64,000 bases of DNA. It comes from Kocuria soli. GTDB taxonomy: Bacteria > Actinomycetota > Actinomycetes > Actinomycetales > Micrococcaceae. Made by a program: the position numbers and the translations under genes. The notes under the pieces are model-generated. The model was not told the origin of the DNA. It made no database searches and saw only the letters and a program-made list of their open reading frames with translations. Location: positions 172,215 through 236,214 of the forward strand of contig NZ_RKMF01000003.1 in assembly GCF_003797835.1 (NCBI RefSeq), written 5' to 3'. Below are positions 35,625-42,987 of the stretch, one piece after another (within the stretch, counting starts at the first letter, position 1; each line of letters begins with the position of its first letter).

Positions 35625-35679
35625 GAGTGTCCGTTTCGGGTCGCTTTGGAGGCCCCGGGGCGACCCGAAACGGACACTC
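35625..35679. terminator. Long palindrome between convergent genes
   Basis: GAGTGTCCGTTTCGGGTCGC and its complement form a perfect 20-bp stem with a 15-base loop. It lies between the ends of amylosucrase and the DUF1801 gene and is preceded by a C-rich CTCACCCCAC microrepeat (35590-35620). Its layout resembles the palindromes at 65-125 and 1704-1764, but the sequence differs. Confidence 0.7.
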
Positions 35680-35698
35680 GGCAGGGGTGTCAGGGGTG

Positions 35699-36364
35699 TC
35701 AGCGGACGCGGGGCTCGGACTCCCAGGCGTGCGTGATCAGGGCGAGCAGAACGTCGTCGTCGACGTCCTCGAGCTGGTTGACGTAGACGCAGCTGACCGC
35801 CGTGCGGTGCTTGCCCAGGCGGCTCAGGAGTTCGTCCGAACGCGGGTGGTTCTGCAACCCGTACAGGCTGATGGCGGCCTTGCGGGGGCTGAAACCGATG
35901 CGGAAGGTGTCGCCCTCACGGCCGGTCGCGTAGCGGTAGTGAGCCTGCCTGTAACCGATCATCGACGGGCCCCACATCACGGGTGCCTCCCCCGTGGCGG
36001 CGCCGAACAGCGACAACAGGCGGTGCCCCTGCTCCACGCGTCGCGGCCAGGGCAGGGAGGCCACGAACTCCGCCGGGTCCACCGCGGTGGCATGGGTCTT
36101 GAGATCGGGGGCGTTGGAGCCCGTGTGCGAGTCCGTCACGACGGCGCTGCGGTCGGTGCGCGCCGGAGCGTCCGTCAAGGATAGCCCCCGCTCGACCAGG
36201 GCCGCTTGCACTCGTTCCAATCCGCGGGCACCCACGCCGTGGAGGGCGAGCAGGTCCCGGTGGGCAACCCCGTTCAGGTCCTCCAGCGTCGAATACCCGG
36301 CCTCCCGGAGGGCCCGTCGTGCCGGATTCCCCAGGCCCGCGACGTCGTCGAAATCCGTGGTCAT
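35699..36364 (-). CDS. Helix-hairpin-helix plus DUF1801 protein
   Basis: 221 residues. The first 60 (FDDVAGLGNPARRALREAGYSTLEDLNGVAHRDLLALHGVGARGLERVQAALVERG) form a pair of helix-hairpin-helix turns typical of non-specific DNA binding. The rest (DPAEFVASLPWPRRVEQGHRLLSLF...MWGPSMIGYRQAHYRYATGREGDTFRIGFSPRKAAISLYGL) is DUF1801. No enzymatic role is known. ATG at 36364 is supported by TAAGCT 7 bases upstream. Confidence 0.8.
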   Translation of the reverse strand: MTTDFDDVAGLGNPARRALREAGYSTLEDLNGVAHRDLLALHGVGARGLERVQAALVERGLSLTDAPARTDRSAVVTDSHTGSNAPDLKTHATAVDPAEFVASLPWPRRVEQGHRLLSLFGAATGEAPVMWGPSMIGYRQAHYRYATGREGDTFRIGFSPRKAAISLYGLQNHPRSDELLSRLGKHRTAVSCVYVNQLEDVDDDVLLALITHAWESEPRVR

Positions 36365-36377
36365 GGGCAGGAGCTTA
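36365..36377 (-). promoter_or_regulatory. -10 element of the leaderless DUF1801 gene
   Basis: TAAGCT on the minus strand (36372-36377), 7 bases before the ATG at 36364. Confidence 0.55.
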
Positions 36378-36501
36378 GGGGATGGCGGGATGGTGCGCTG
36401 AGGTGGGGCAACCACCTGCACCCGCACGCAAGACGAGTCGAATAAGGTCATAATGGACTAGCCCAATTTGGCGCAGTTGAGACCTGGGAAGGAACGAGGC
36501 C

Positions 36502-37221
36502 ATGAGCTGCGGTTGCTCGCACGTCGGTGTGGAAGCGTCCGGGAACGTGGCGTTGGACCTGGATGCACGGTTCGCGTGCGTCAGCAAGGTCCCCATTTTC
36601 CGTGACCTGCCCATCCAGGAGCGGCGCAGCATCGCGGCACGCGTGACCACTCGTGCGGTGGGCAAGGGCCAGGTCATCCAGGCGCAGGGCGCCATGCCGG
36701 CACTGCAGATCGTGCACCGCGGTCAGGTCAAGCAGGTCCGCCTGGGCGCTGACGGGTCCGAACGCCTGTTGCGCATCCTGGGGCCGGGGGAGTTCATGGG
36801 CGAGCACTCGGTGTTGACGGGATCGCCCGCCCCGCGAATGGCCACCACGGTCACCGATGCCATGGTCTGCACGCTGTCGCGGATCGATGTCCAGCAGTGG
36901 CTCGAACAACGGCCCCAGATGGCGGTCAACATGCTCCAGGTGGTGACGCAACGGCTGGAGGAGACGGAGGCGCAGTTGGCCGCTCTGGCCGACCGGACGG
37001 TGGCCCAGCGACTGGGCGACTACCTCATGACGGCCTCGGACCGGCCCGTGGGGGACACCTTTGAACTGCCCGTGAGCAAGAAGGACCTGGCCAGCCTGAT
37101 CGGCACCACGCCCGAAACCCTGTCGCGGCGACTGCGAGCCCTGGCGGACCGGGGTGTCCTGGCGCTCGGTCCCGGACGACGCATCACCATCCTGGACGAA
37201 CAGGGCCTCCAGGAGGCCTGA
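36502..37221 (+). CDS. Crp/Fnr-family regulator with Fnr-like cysteines
   Basis: 239 residues. The cyclic-nucleotide-binding-like beta-roll covers residues about 25-145 and the C-terminal helix-turn-helix is SKKDLASLIGTTPETLSRRLRALADRGVL. Cysteines lie at 3, 5 and 26 and a fourth at 123 (AMVCTLSR). E. coli FNR binds [4Fe-4S] with C20, C23, C29 and C122, and the segment around C123 here aligns well with that around FNR C122. The RER cyclic-nucleotide signature of Crp is absent. A redox or oxygen/NO sensor is therefore more likely than a cAMP receptor. The frame starts at ATG 36502 after GGAAGGAACGAGG. Confidence 0.85.
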   Translation: MSCGCSHVGVEASGNVALDLDARFACVSKVPIFRDLPIQERRSIAARVTTRAVGKGQVIQAQGAMPALQIVHRGQVKQVRLGADGSERLLRILGPGEFMGEHSVLTGSPAPRMATTVTDAMVCTLSRIDVQQWLEQRPQMAVNMLQVVTQRLEETEAQLAALADRTVAQRLGDYLMTASDRPVGDTFELPVSKKDLASLIGTTPETLSRRLRALADRGVLALGPGRRITILDEQGLQEA

Positions 37222-37257
37222 GCCTCCCTTGCGGTGGCCCCGGCACTCCGAGGTCCC

Positions 37258-38175
37258 TTAGAGCCCCAGGAATTCCTTCCACCTCGGTAGCTCCCGCTGC
37301 GCCTGTGCGTACCCGGCGGCATAGGCGGCCTGGAGGCGCGCCACGCGGCGTTCACCGTTGGAGACCGGCATGCGATCGGGGGTGAAGATCATCGCCTGGC
37401 CCGCCGACTGCAGGTCGTAGAGCTCCTCCCGGGTGCGGTTGTAGTTGGCGGGTCGCGCATCCAGGGCTTCGACGACAGCCGGGTGGTCCCGGAACTGCCG
37501 CTGGTACACCCGGGCGAAGCGTTCCGGTTCCTTGATGTAGTCGCGCTCGCGGGTCAGGATCACCAGGAACTTCCGGTATCCGTCGGCACGGGCCGCGTCC
37601 AGGGCGATCCCGCCCGTGGGACCGAGCGCCCCGTCCACCCAGACCGAGTCCCGATAGTACACGGGAGGCATCAGCACGGGCATGGACGACGACGCCCGGA
37701 CCTGGAGCATCAGGTCGTCCTGAGTGGGTGCGTCTTCGTTGGTGAAGTAGGTCTGTTCACCCGTGACGGCGTTGAACGCACCGATGCGGTAGCGCGCCGG
37801 GTTGGCGCGGAAGCGGTCGAAGTCGAAGGGCAGGGACGCGTCCGGCAGGCTGGCGTGCTGGTAGATGTACTCGGCATTGAACAGCCCCTGGCCCCGGGCG
37901 AAGGTCCGAAGGTTGCCGAACTGCGGGTCTCCCGCGAAGTCCACGAAGGTCCTGCGCGCCCGGGAGGCGTCCCGGCAGATGTAGTTGCCGGTGTGGGACG
38001 CCCCGGCGGAGATTCCGCCCACCCAGTCGATGTGGATCCGGGCGCCCAGCAAGGTGGTCACGGCCCCGGCCGTGTAGCTCCCGCGCATCCCGCCGCCTTC
38101 GAAGATCAGGGCGGTGTCGGTGACGTTGCTGCGCAGTTCGGTGGTGGAACTGCCGGAGGGTGTTGTCTCGGTCAA
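37258..38175 (-). CDS. Patatin-like phospholipase
   Basis: Serine acyl hydrolase of 305 residues. Oxyanion hole GGGMRGSY (about 27-34), nucleophile elbow GISAGAS and catalytic Asp in VDGALG form the patatin Ser-Asp dyad. The C-terminal part (RERDYIKEPERFARVYQRQFRDHPAVVEAL) matches the YjjU/RssA-like bacterial branch. No signal peptide. The start is a TTG at 38175 whose last bases overlap the TGA of the GntR gene, so it is translationally coupled to a GlcNAc-type regulator. That is an unexpected partnership. Confidence 0.88.
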   Translation of the reverse strand: MTETTPSGSSTTELRSNVTDTALIFEGGGMRGSYTAGAVTTLLGARIHIDWVGGISAGASHTGNYICRDASRARRTFVDFAGDPQFGNLRTFARGQGLFNAEYIYQHASLPDASLPFDFDRFRANPARYRIGAFNAVTGEQTYFTNEDAPTQDDLMLQVRASSSMPVLMPPVYYRDSVWVDGALGPTGGIALDAARADGYRKFLVILTRERDYIKEPERFARVYQRQFRDHPAVVEALDARPANYNRTREELYDLQSAGQAMIFTPDRMPVSNGERRVARLQAAYAAGYAQAQRELPRWKEFLGL

Positions 38176-38876
38176 GCCAGGACCTCCATGTGGAGCTGAT
38201 AACGGTCCGCCCGGTACACGGACACGGAGTAGTCGATCGGGCGTTCGGATCCGTCCGGATTCGCGCTGAAGGACCGGCGGTGAAACGCCAGCACCGGGGC
38301 CCCGGGCTCGATGCCCAGCAGGGCAGCGTCCTCCGGAGATGCCGCCTCCGCCTGGACGGTCTGTTCGGCCCGTGTGATGCCCGCGCCCGCGGCGGAGAGC
38401 ATCCCGTACAGGGAGGTCTCCCAGTCGGCCTCCAACGGAAGCAGACCGGGGTGAACCCAGCAGTCGTCCACACTGACGGGAACGCCGTCGCCCAGGCGAA
38501 GTCGCCGCACCCGCAGGGCGCGGTCGGATCCCAGATGCGCGACGGCTTCCGGGGGAGCGTCCTGTTCGGCCACCACGTCCACCCGCGTGGAGGGGGAGAG
38601 GCCGGCCGCGCGCATGTCCTCGTGGAAGGAGGCCAGGTGCAACCGTGACTGCGCCATCCCGTGGGCGACGAATGTTCCCCGCCCGTGTTTGCGCACCAAC
38701 AGGCCCTCGGAGACCAGTTGGGCGATGGCGTGCCGGACGGTGATCCGGGAGACGCCGAACTGCTCCACCAGTCGCCGTTCACCGGGCAGTTGATCTCCCA
38801 CGGACAGCTCCGTGCGGATCATCTCGGCCAACGCGTCACGTAGTCGGACGTGTTTGGCGGCGGGCAATTCGGTCAC
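38172..38876 (-). CDS. GntR/HutC-family regulator (DasR/NagR-like)
   Basis: 234 residues. The N-terminal winged helix is LRDALAEMIRTELSVGDQLPGERRLVEQFGVSRITVRHAIAQLVSEGLLVRKHGRGTFV. The UTRA effector domain (LASFHEDMRAAGLSPSTRV...DCWVHPGLLP...FHRRSFSANPDGSERPIDYSVSVYRADRYQLHMEV) binds amino-sugar phosphates in DasR/NagR. Position beside GlcNAc PTS genes and the dre-like site at 39691-39706 support the role. Start GTG at 38876 is supported by TAAGAT 6 bases upstream (leaderless). Three 13-bp repeats lie just upstream. Confidence 0.88.
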   Translation of the reverse strand: MTELPAAKHVRLRDALAEMIRTELSVGDQLPGERRLVEQFGVSRITVRHAIAQLVSEGLLVRKHGRGTFVAHGMAQSRLHLASFHEDMRAAGLSPSTRVDVVAEQDAPPEAVAHLGSDRALRVRRLRLGDGVPVSVDDCWVHPGLLPLEADWETSLYGMLSAAGAGITRAEQTVQAEAASPEDAALLGIEPGAPVLAFHRRSFSANPDGSERPIDYSVSVYRADRYQLHMEVLA

Positions 38877-38888
38877 CCGGTGATCTTA
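38877..38888 (-). promoter_or_regulatory. -10 element of the leaderless gntR gene
   Basis: TAAGAT on the minus strand (38883-38888), 6 bases before the GTG at 38876; its upstream end touches the 13-bp repeat array. Confidence 0.55.
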
Positions 38889-38926
38889 GTCAGTGCCCTC
38901 AGTCAGTGCCCTCAGTCAGTGCCCTC
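38888..38926. repeat. Three exact copies of a 13-bp tandem repeat
   Basis: AGTCAGTGCCCTC at 38888-38900, 38901-38913 and 38914-38926. The array covers the stop codon of the EIIA gene and the region where the -35 of the gntR promoter should be. The EIIA stop lies in the copy nearest to it, so a change in copy number would not alter EIIA but would change gntR promoter upstream sequence. Confidence 0.9.
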
Positions 38927-39382
38927 AGTGAGGATCCTGAAGAGAGTTGCACCGTCGGACACCGGCCCGCCCGCCTGCTCTGCCACGTCGTCGGACTTGC
39001 CGTCCATGACCACCACGGGGCTGCACAGGTTGTAACCCTTCGCCCGGACCGCAGCCGCGTCCACTCGCAGCAGTTCCTGGCCCGCGGTCACGTTCTGCTT
39101 CTTCTCCACCAGGACCTCGAAGCCCTCGCCCTTGAGCTCCACGGTGTCCAGGCCCACGTGGACCAGGACGCCTTGGCCGGCCTCCGTGACGACGGCGACG
39201 GCGTGCGGCATCGCCTTCATGACGGTCCCCGCAACGGGTGCGACGACGGTCAGCTTCGCCGCGTCCTGGGCCGGAACCACCGCGGCGCCCGGGCCCACCA
39301 TGCCCTGCGCGAAGACCGGATCCGGGACCTCCGTCAGTGGGACGGCCCGGCCCGCGAATGGAGTGCGGACTGTGGTGCTCAC
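38912..39382 (-). CDS. crr: PTS EIIA component, glucose/GlcNAc (Crr) type
   Basis: 156-residue EIIA of the glucose superfamily. VVAPVAGTVMKAM (first His region) and VLVHVGLDTVELKGEGFEVLVEKKQNVTAGQELLRVD (active-site HVGLDT) are diagnostic; the phosphorylated His is in VHVGLDT. It receives phosphate from HPr and passes it to the EIIB encoded just upstream. GTG at 39382 overlaps the EIIB stop (GTGA). In actinobacteria this protein serves GlcNAc and glucose uptake. Its 3' end lies in the tandem repeat. Confidence 0.92.
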   Translation of the reverse strand: MSTTVRTPFAGRAVPLTEVPDPVFAQGMVGPGAAVVPAQDAAKLTVVAPVAGTVMKAMPHAVAVVTEAGQGVLVHVGLDTVELKGEGFEVLVEKKQNVTAGQELLRVDAAAVRAKGYNLCSPVVVMDGKSDDVAEQAGGPVSDGATLFRILTEGTD

Positions 39383-39609
39383 AGCAGGTCCTGGATGTCT
39401 TCGGCCAGGTTCTCGGCCTCCGGGCCCACCACGACCTGCACCACGGTGCCGGCCACGACGACGCCGTGCGCACCCAGTGCCTTCAGGGCGGCCTGGTCGA
39501 CGAGCGATCCGTCCACGACTTCCGTGCGCAGGCGCGTGATGCAGCCCTCGATCTCTTCGACGTTGTCCGCGCCACCCAGGGCGGAGAGGATCTCTTCGGG
39601 CTTGGACAT
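39379..39609 (-). CDS. PTS EIIB component (PtsB/NagF type)
   Basis: 76-residue stand-alone EIIB of the glucose/GlcNAc family. The phosphocysteine motif is VEEIEGCITRLRTEV, and the rest (LKALGAHGVVVAGTVVQVVVGPEAENLAEDIQDLL) follows the EIIB fold. ATG at 39609 has AAGGAGGAG about 6 bases upstream. Co-translated with crr. Separate EIIA, EIIB and EIIC genes replace the fused NagE of enterics. Confidence 0.92.
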   Translation of the reverse strand: MSKPEEILSALGGADNVEEIEGCITRLRTEVVDGSLVDQAALKALGAHGVVVAGTVVQVVVGPEAENLAEDIQDLL

Positions 39610-39690
39610 GGGCTCCTCCTTGCGGGAATTGCTGAGTTGTTTCACAGGTTGTTGACAGTTTTGCACGATTCGTCCACAGTGACTGGCAAC

Positions 39691-39706
39691 ACTGGTTATA
39701 ACCAGT
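39691..39706. promoter_or_regulatory. dre-like operator ACTGGTTATAACCAGT
   Basis: Perfect 16-bp palindrome between the divergent EIIB and EIIC genes. The DasR-responsive element consensus of streptomycetes is A(G/C)TGGTCTAGACCA(G/C)T, so the outer six bases of each half match and only the central four differ. It probably lets the GntR protein at 38172-38876 repress both PTS transcripts until GlcN-6-P or GlcNAc-6-P accumulates. Confidence 0.8.
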
Positions 39707-39742
39707 TGAGATCACTCTACGGGAGAGAGAAAGGACGGGTCC

Positions 39743-41050
39743 ATGGGCCGGGCAAACGTGGGAGCGAGCGCAGATGCTGCTCGGGAGCAAGGCAAGCAAC
39801 CCTCAAAGGCGCTGATCGTGCTGCAGCGCTTCGGTCGCAGCCTCATGCTGCCGATCGCCAGCCTTCCCGCGGCGGCGCTGCTGCTGCGTTTGGGACAGGA
39901 CGACCTGCTGGGTCGCTTCGACGGTTTGCACACGGTCGCGGCTGTGTTCGCGGGTGCGGGCAACGCTCTGTTCGAAAACCTCGGTCTGCTCTTCGCCGTA
40001 GGTATCGCCTTTGGGTTCGCCAAGAAGGGTGACGGGTCCACCGCGCTCGCCGCCGTCGTCGGGTATCTGGTCCTGACCAATGTCTTCGATGCGATGGCCC
40101 CGGTCGTCCTTGGCCCGGGCACGGAGGAGGAGCCACCCGTCATCAACTACGGGGTGCTCGCGGGCATCCTGGTCGGATTCATCACCGCCAAACTCTGGGA
40201 ACGGTTCCACCGAACCAAGTTGCCCGACTGGCTGGGCTTCTTTGGCGGCCGTCGGCTGGTGCCCATGATGGTGGCGGTGGTCTGCCTGGTCCTGGGCGTC
40301 CTGCTGGCCTTCCCGTACCCCCTGTTCTCGAGCTTCCTGACCTGGGCCGGTGAGACCGTTGCGGAGAACGACGTGCTGGGTGGCGGCGTCTACGGTGTTG
40401 CCAACCGTCTGCTCATCCCGTTGGGCCTGCACCACCTGCTCAACTTCTTCCCGTGGTTCCAGCTCGGTGATTTCAACGGGTCCCACGGGGACATCGCACG
40501 ATTCTTCGCGGGGGATCCCGCCGCGGGGACCTTCATGACGGGGTTCTTCCCGATCATGATGTTCGCGTTGCCCGCAGCCGCGTTGGCCATCACCCACGAG
40601 GCGAAGCCCGAGAACCGGAAGGCAGTCGGTGGCGTGATGCTTTCGGTCGGTCTGACCTCGTTCGTCACGGGGATCACCGAGCCGTTGGAGTTCGCGTTCA
40701 TGTTCGTGGCCTGGCCGCTGTACCTGGTGCATGCCGTGCTGACCGGTACCTCCATGGCGCTGGTCAACGCGTTGGACATTCACATGGGGTTCGGCTTCTC
40801 GGCCGGTGCGATCGACTACCTGCTGAACTTCGGCATCGGTCAGCGCGCGTGGCTCATCATCCCCATCGGTCTCGCCTACGCGTTGATCTACTACATCGTC
40901 TTCCGTTTCGTGATCCGACTGTGGAACCTCCGGACCCCCGGCCGTGAGGAAGAAGGCGAGATCTCCATGGCCGTTGACGACGAACTCCAGAAGGACACGT
41001 CTAAGAAGACCAAGGGTGCTCGAGGCACCGAAACCGCAACGGAGGCCTGA
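39743..41050 (+). CDS. PTS EIIC component, N-acetylglucosamine-specific
   Basis: 435-residue membrane permease of the PTS glucose superfamily. LQRFGRSLMLPIASLPAAALLLRLG at the N-terminus, KKGDGSTALAAVVGYLV, PLGLHHLLNFFPWFQLGDF, GITEPLEFAFMFVAWPLYLVHAVLTG (the conserved GITEP(L/I)EF loop) and HMGFGFSAGAIDYLLNF are EIIC signatures, and the last is more like NagE than PtsG. RBS AAAGGA lies upstream of the ATG. It is followed 3 bases later by nagB, so uptake and catabolism share a transcript. Confidence 0.9.
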   Translation: MGRANVGASADAAREQGKQPSKALIVLQRFGRSLMLPIASLPAAALLLRLGQDDLLGRFDGLHTVAAVFAGAGNALFENLGLLFAVGIAFGFAKKGDGSTALAAVVGYLVLTNVFDAMAPVVLGPGTEEEPPVINYGVLAGILVGFITAKLWERFHRTKLPDWLGFFGGRRLVPMMVAVVCLVLGVLLAFPYPLFSSFLTWAGETVAENDVLGGGVYGVANRLLIPLGLHHLLNFFPWFQLGDFNGSHGDIARFFAGDPAAGTFMTGFFPIMMFALPAAALAITHEAKPENRKAVGGVMLSVGLTSFVTGITEPLEFAFMFVAWPLYLVHAVLTGTSMALVNALDIHMGFGFSAGAIDYLLNFGIGQRAWLIIPIGLAYALIYYIVFRFVIRLWNLRTPGREEEGEISMAVDDELQKDTSKKTKGARGTETATEA

Positions 41051-41053
41051 GCC

Positions 41054-41839
41054 ATGGAAGTCGTCATTGTCGAATCACCGGAGCGGGCCGGGCGGCTGGT
41101 TGCCGACGCCGTCGGAGAACTGATCGCCCGCAAACCGGACGCGGTCCTGGGCGTGGCCACGGGGTCTTCGCCCGAGGCCGTCTACCGGGAACTCGCGAAC
41201 CGGGTCCAGGCGGGTGAACTGAGCCTCAAGGATGCGCGGGCCTTCATGCTCGACGAGTACGTGGGGCTGTTACCGGAACACCCTCAGCGCTACCGGGCGG
41301 TGATCGACCGCCAATTGGTCGAGCCCACGGACATCCAGGCGGAGAACGTGCACGGCCCGGACGGGACGGCCTGCGACCTCCCCAAGGCCTGCGCCGACTA
41401 CGAACAGGCCATGCGGGACGCCGGTGGCGTGGACCTGCAGATCCTGGGTGTCGGCTCGGACGGTCACGTGGCCTTCAACGAACCCGGGTCTTCCTTGGCC
41501 TCCCGGACCCGCTTGAAGACCCTCACGCGTCAGACGCGCCAGGACAATGCGCGGTTCTTCGGAGACGACCTGGAAGCCGTCCCCAAGCACTGCCTCACCC
41601 AAGGAGTGGGCACCCTGATGGAGGCCCGCCACCTGGTGCTCCTGGCCTTCGGGCAGGCCAAGGCGGAAGCCGTCCACCACATGGTCGAAGGGCCTGTTTC
41701 AGCCATGTGGCCAGCGACGGCCTTGCAGTTCCACCCCCACACCACGGTGATCCTGGACGAATCCGCGGCCTCGCGCCTGCAATTGGCGTCCTACGCTCGA
41801 CAGGCTTGGGAGTCCAAACCGAAGTGGCAGGGGCTGTGA
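41054..41839 (+). CDS. nagB: Glucosamine-6-phosphate deaminase
   Basis: Converts GlcN-6-P to fructose-6-P and ammonia. 261 residues. ATGSSPEAVYREL (phosphate loop), LDEYVGLLPEHPQRYR (catalytic Asp), GVGSDGHVAFNEPGSSLASRTR with the active-site His and Glu, and the C-terminal PATALQFHPHTTVILDESAA agree with NagB throughout. It starts 3 bases after the EIIC stop and its end overlaps nagA. Confidence 0.95.
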   Translation: MEVVIVESPERAGRLVADAVGELIARKPDAVLGVATGSSPEAVYRELANRVQAGELSLKDARAFMLDEYVGLLPEHPQRYRAVIDRQLVEPTDIQAENVHGPDGTACDLPKACADYEQAMRDAGGVDLQILGVGSDGHVAFNEPGSSLASRTRLKTLTRQTRQDNARFFGDDLEAVPKHCLTQGVGTLMEARHLVLLAFGQAKAEAVHHMVEGPVSAMWPATALQFHPHTTVILDESAASRLQLASYARQAWESKPKWQGL

Positions 41840-42987
41840 CAGGCAACGTGAGCGCCGACGGGATGGCGGAGCAGGTCCTGCATGCCCGGCGGGTCGTGTT
41901 TCCCACGGGAACGCCGAAGGAGGGCTGGGTCAGGGTCCGCGGCGGCGTCGTCGTCGATCTCGGCACCGGGGCCGCTCCCGCCGGTGCCAAGGAGCTGGGT
42001 GATGTCTACCTGACCCCGGGGTTCGTGGACGGCCACTGCCACGGTGGCGGGGGCGCCGCGTTCACCGAAGGTGCCGACGCCGCGCGAGTGGCCTTGAGCG
42101 CCCACCGAGCCCACGGAACGACGACGATGGTCGCCTCGCTGGTCACGGACACGATTGAGGAACTCGAACGACAAGTCGCAGCCCTGGCCGATCTGGTCGA
42201 GACGGACGAGTTGGCGGGCATCCACCTGGAAGGCCCCTGGCTGGCCGAGCGACGCTGCGGGGCCCACGATCCCGGGCTGCTTCGCGATCCCGCGGTGGAG
42301 GAGGTGAGCCGCCTGCTGGACGCCGGCCGGGGGGCGGTGCGCATGGTGACGTTGGCACCCGAGCGTCAGGGCGCGCTGGAGGCGATCCGCCACATGAGCG
42401 ACCGCGGTGTGCTGGCCGCCGTCGGCCACATGGACGCCACCGACGACCAGGTGCGCGCCGCCGTGCGCTCCGGGGCCAGGGTGGGCACCCACGTCTTCAA
42501 CGCCATGCCGCCCATGCACCACCGGGAACCCGGTCCTGTTCCGCGTCTGCTCACGGAGCCCTCCGTGGTGGCCGAACTGATTGCCGACGGCGTCCACGTC
42601 CACCCCTCCGTGCTCCGGATGGCCGCCGATGCGGCCCGGGGGCGATTCGTGCTGATCACGGACGCGATGGCCGCGGCAGCCCACCCGGACGGGTCCTACC
42701 GGCTGGGGCCGCTGGACGTCGACGTCGTGGAGGGAGTGGCTCGGATCCGCGCCACCGGGGCCATCGCCGGGTCGACCCTGACCATGGACAAGGCCGTGCG
42801 GTTCGCCGTCGAACGGGTGGGGTTGCCCGTGGAGCAGGCACTGCGCGCAGCCTCCCAGGGACCGGCCGATCTGCTCGGCCGCCTGGACATCGGGCGGATC
42901 GCCCGCGGTGCGCAGGCCAACCTGCTGGTGCTGGATCGCGCCCTGAACGTGCGTGAGGTGCTGCATCACGGCCGAGTAGTGGGATGA
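41836..42987 (+). CDS. nagA: N-acetylglucosamine-6-phosphate deacetylase
   Basis: Removes acetate from GlcNAc-6-P. 383 residues. Amidohydrolase motifs: TPGFVDGHCHGGGG (HxH), GIHLEGPWLAERRCGAH (metal-binding Glu), GHMDATDDQV (His), GTHVFNAMPPMHHREPG and LITDAMAA with the catalytic Asp. GTG at 41836 overlaps the nagB stop (GTGA); a second in-frame GTG four codons later is possible. Its end overlaps the aminotransferase start. Confidence 0.94.
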   Translation: MTGNVSADGMAEQVLHARRVVFPTGTPKEGWVRVRGGVVVDLGTGAAPAGAKELGDVYLTPGFVDGHCHGGGGAAFTEGADAARVALSAHRAHGTTTMVASLVTDTIEELERQVAALADLVETDELAGIHLEGPWLAERRCGAHDPGLLRDPAVEEVSRLLDAGRGAVRMVTLAPERQGALEAIRHMSDRGVLAAVGHMDATDDQVRAAVRSGARVGTHVFNAMPPMHHREPGPVPRLLTEPSVVAELIADGVHVHPSVLRMAADAARGRFVLITDAMAAAAHPDGSYRLGPLDVDVVEGVARIRATGAIAGSTLTMDKAVRFAVERVGLPVEQALRAASQGPADLLGRLDIGRIARGAQANLLVLDRALNVREVLHHGRVVG

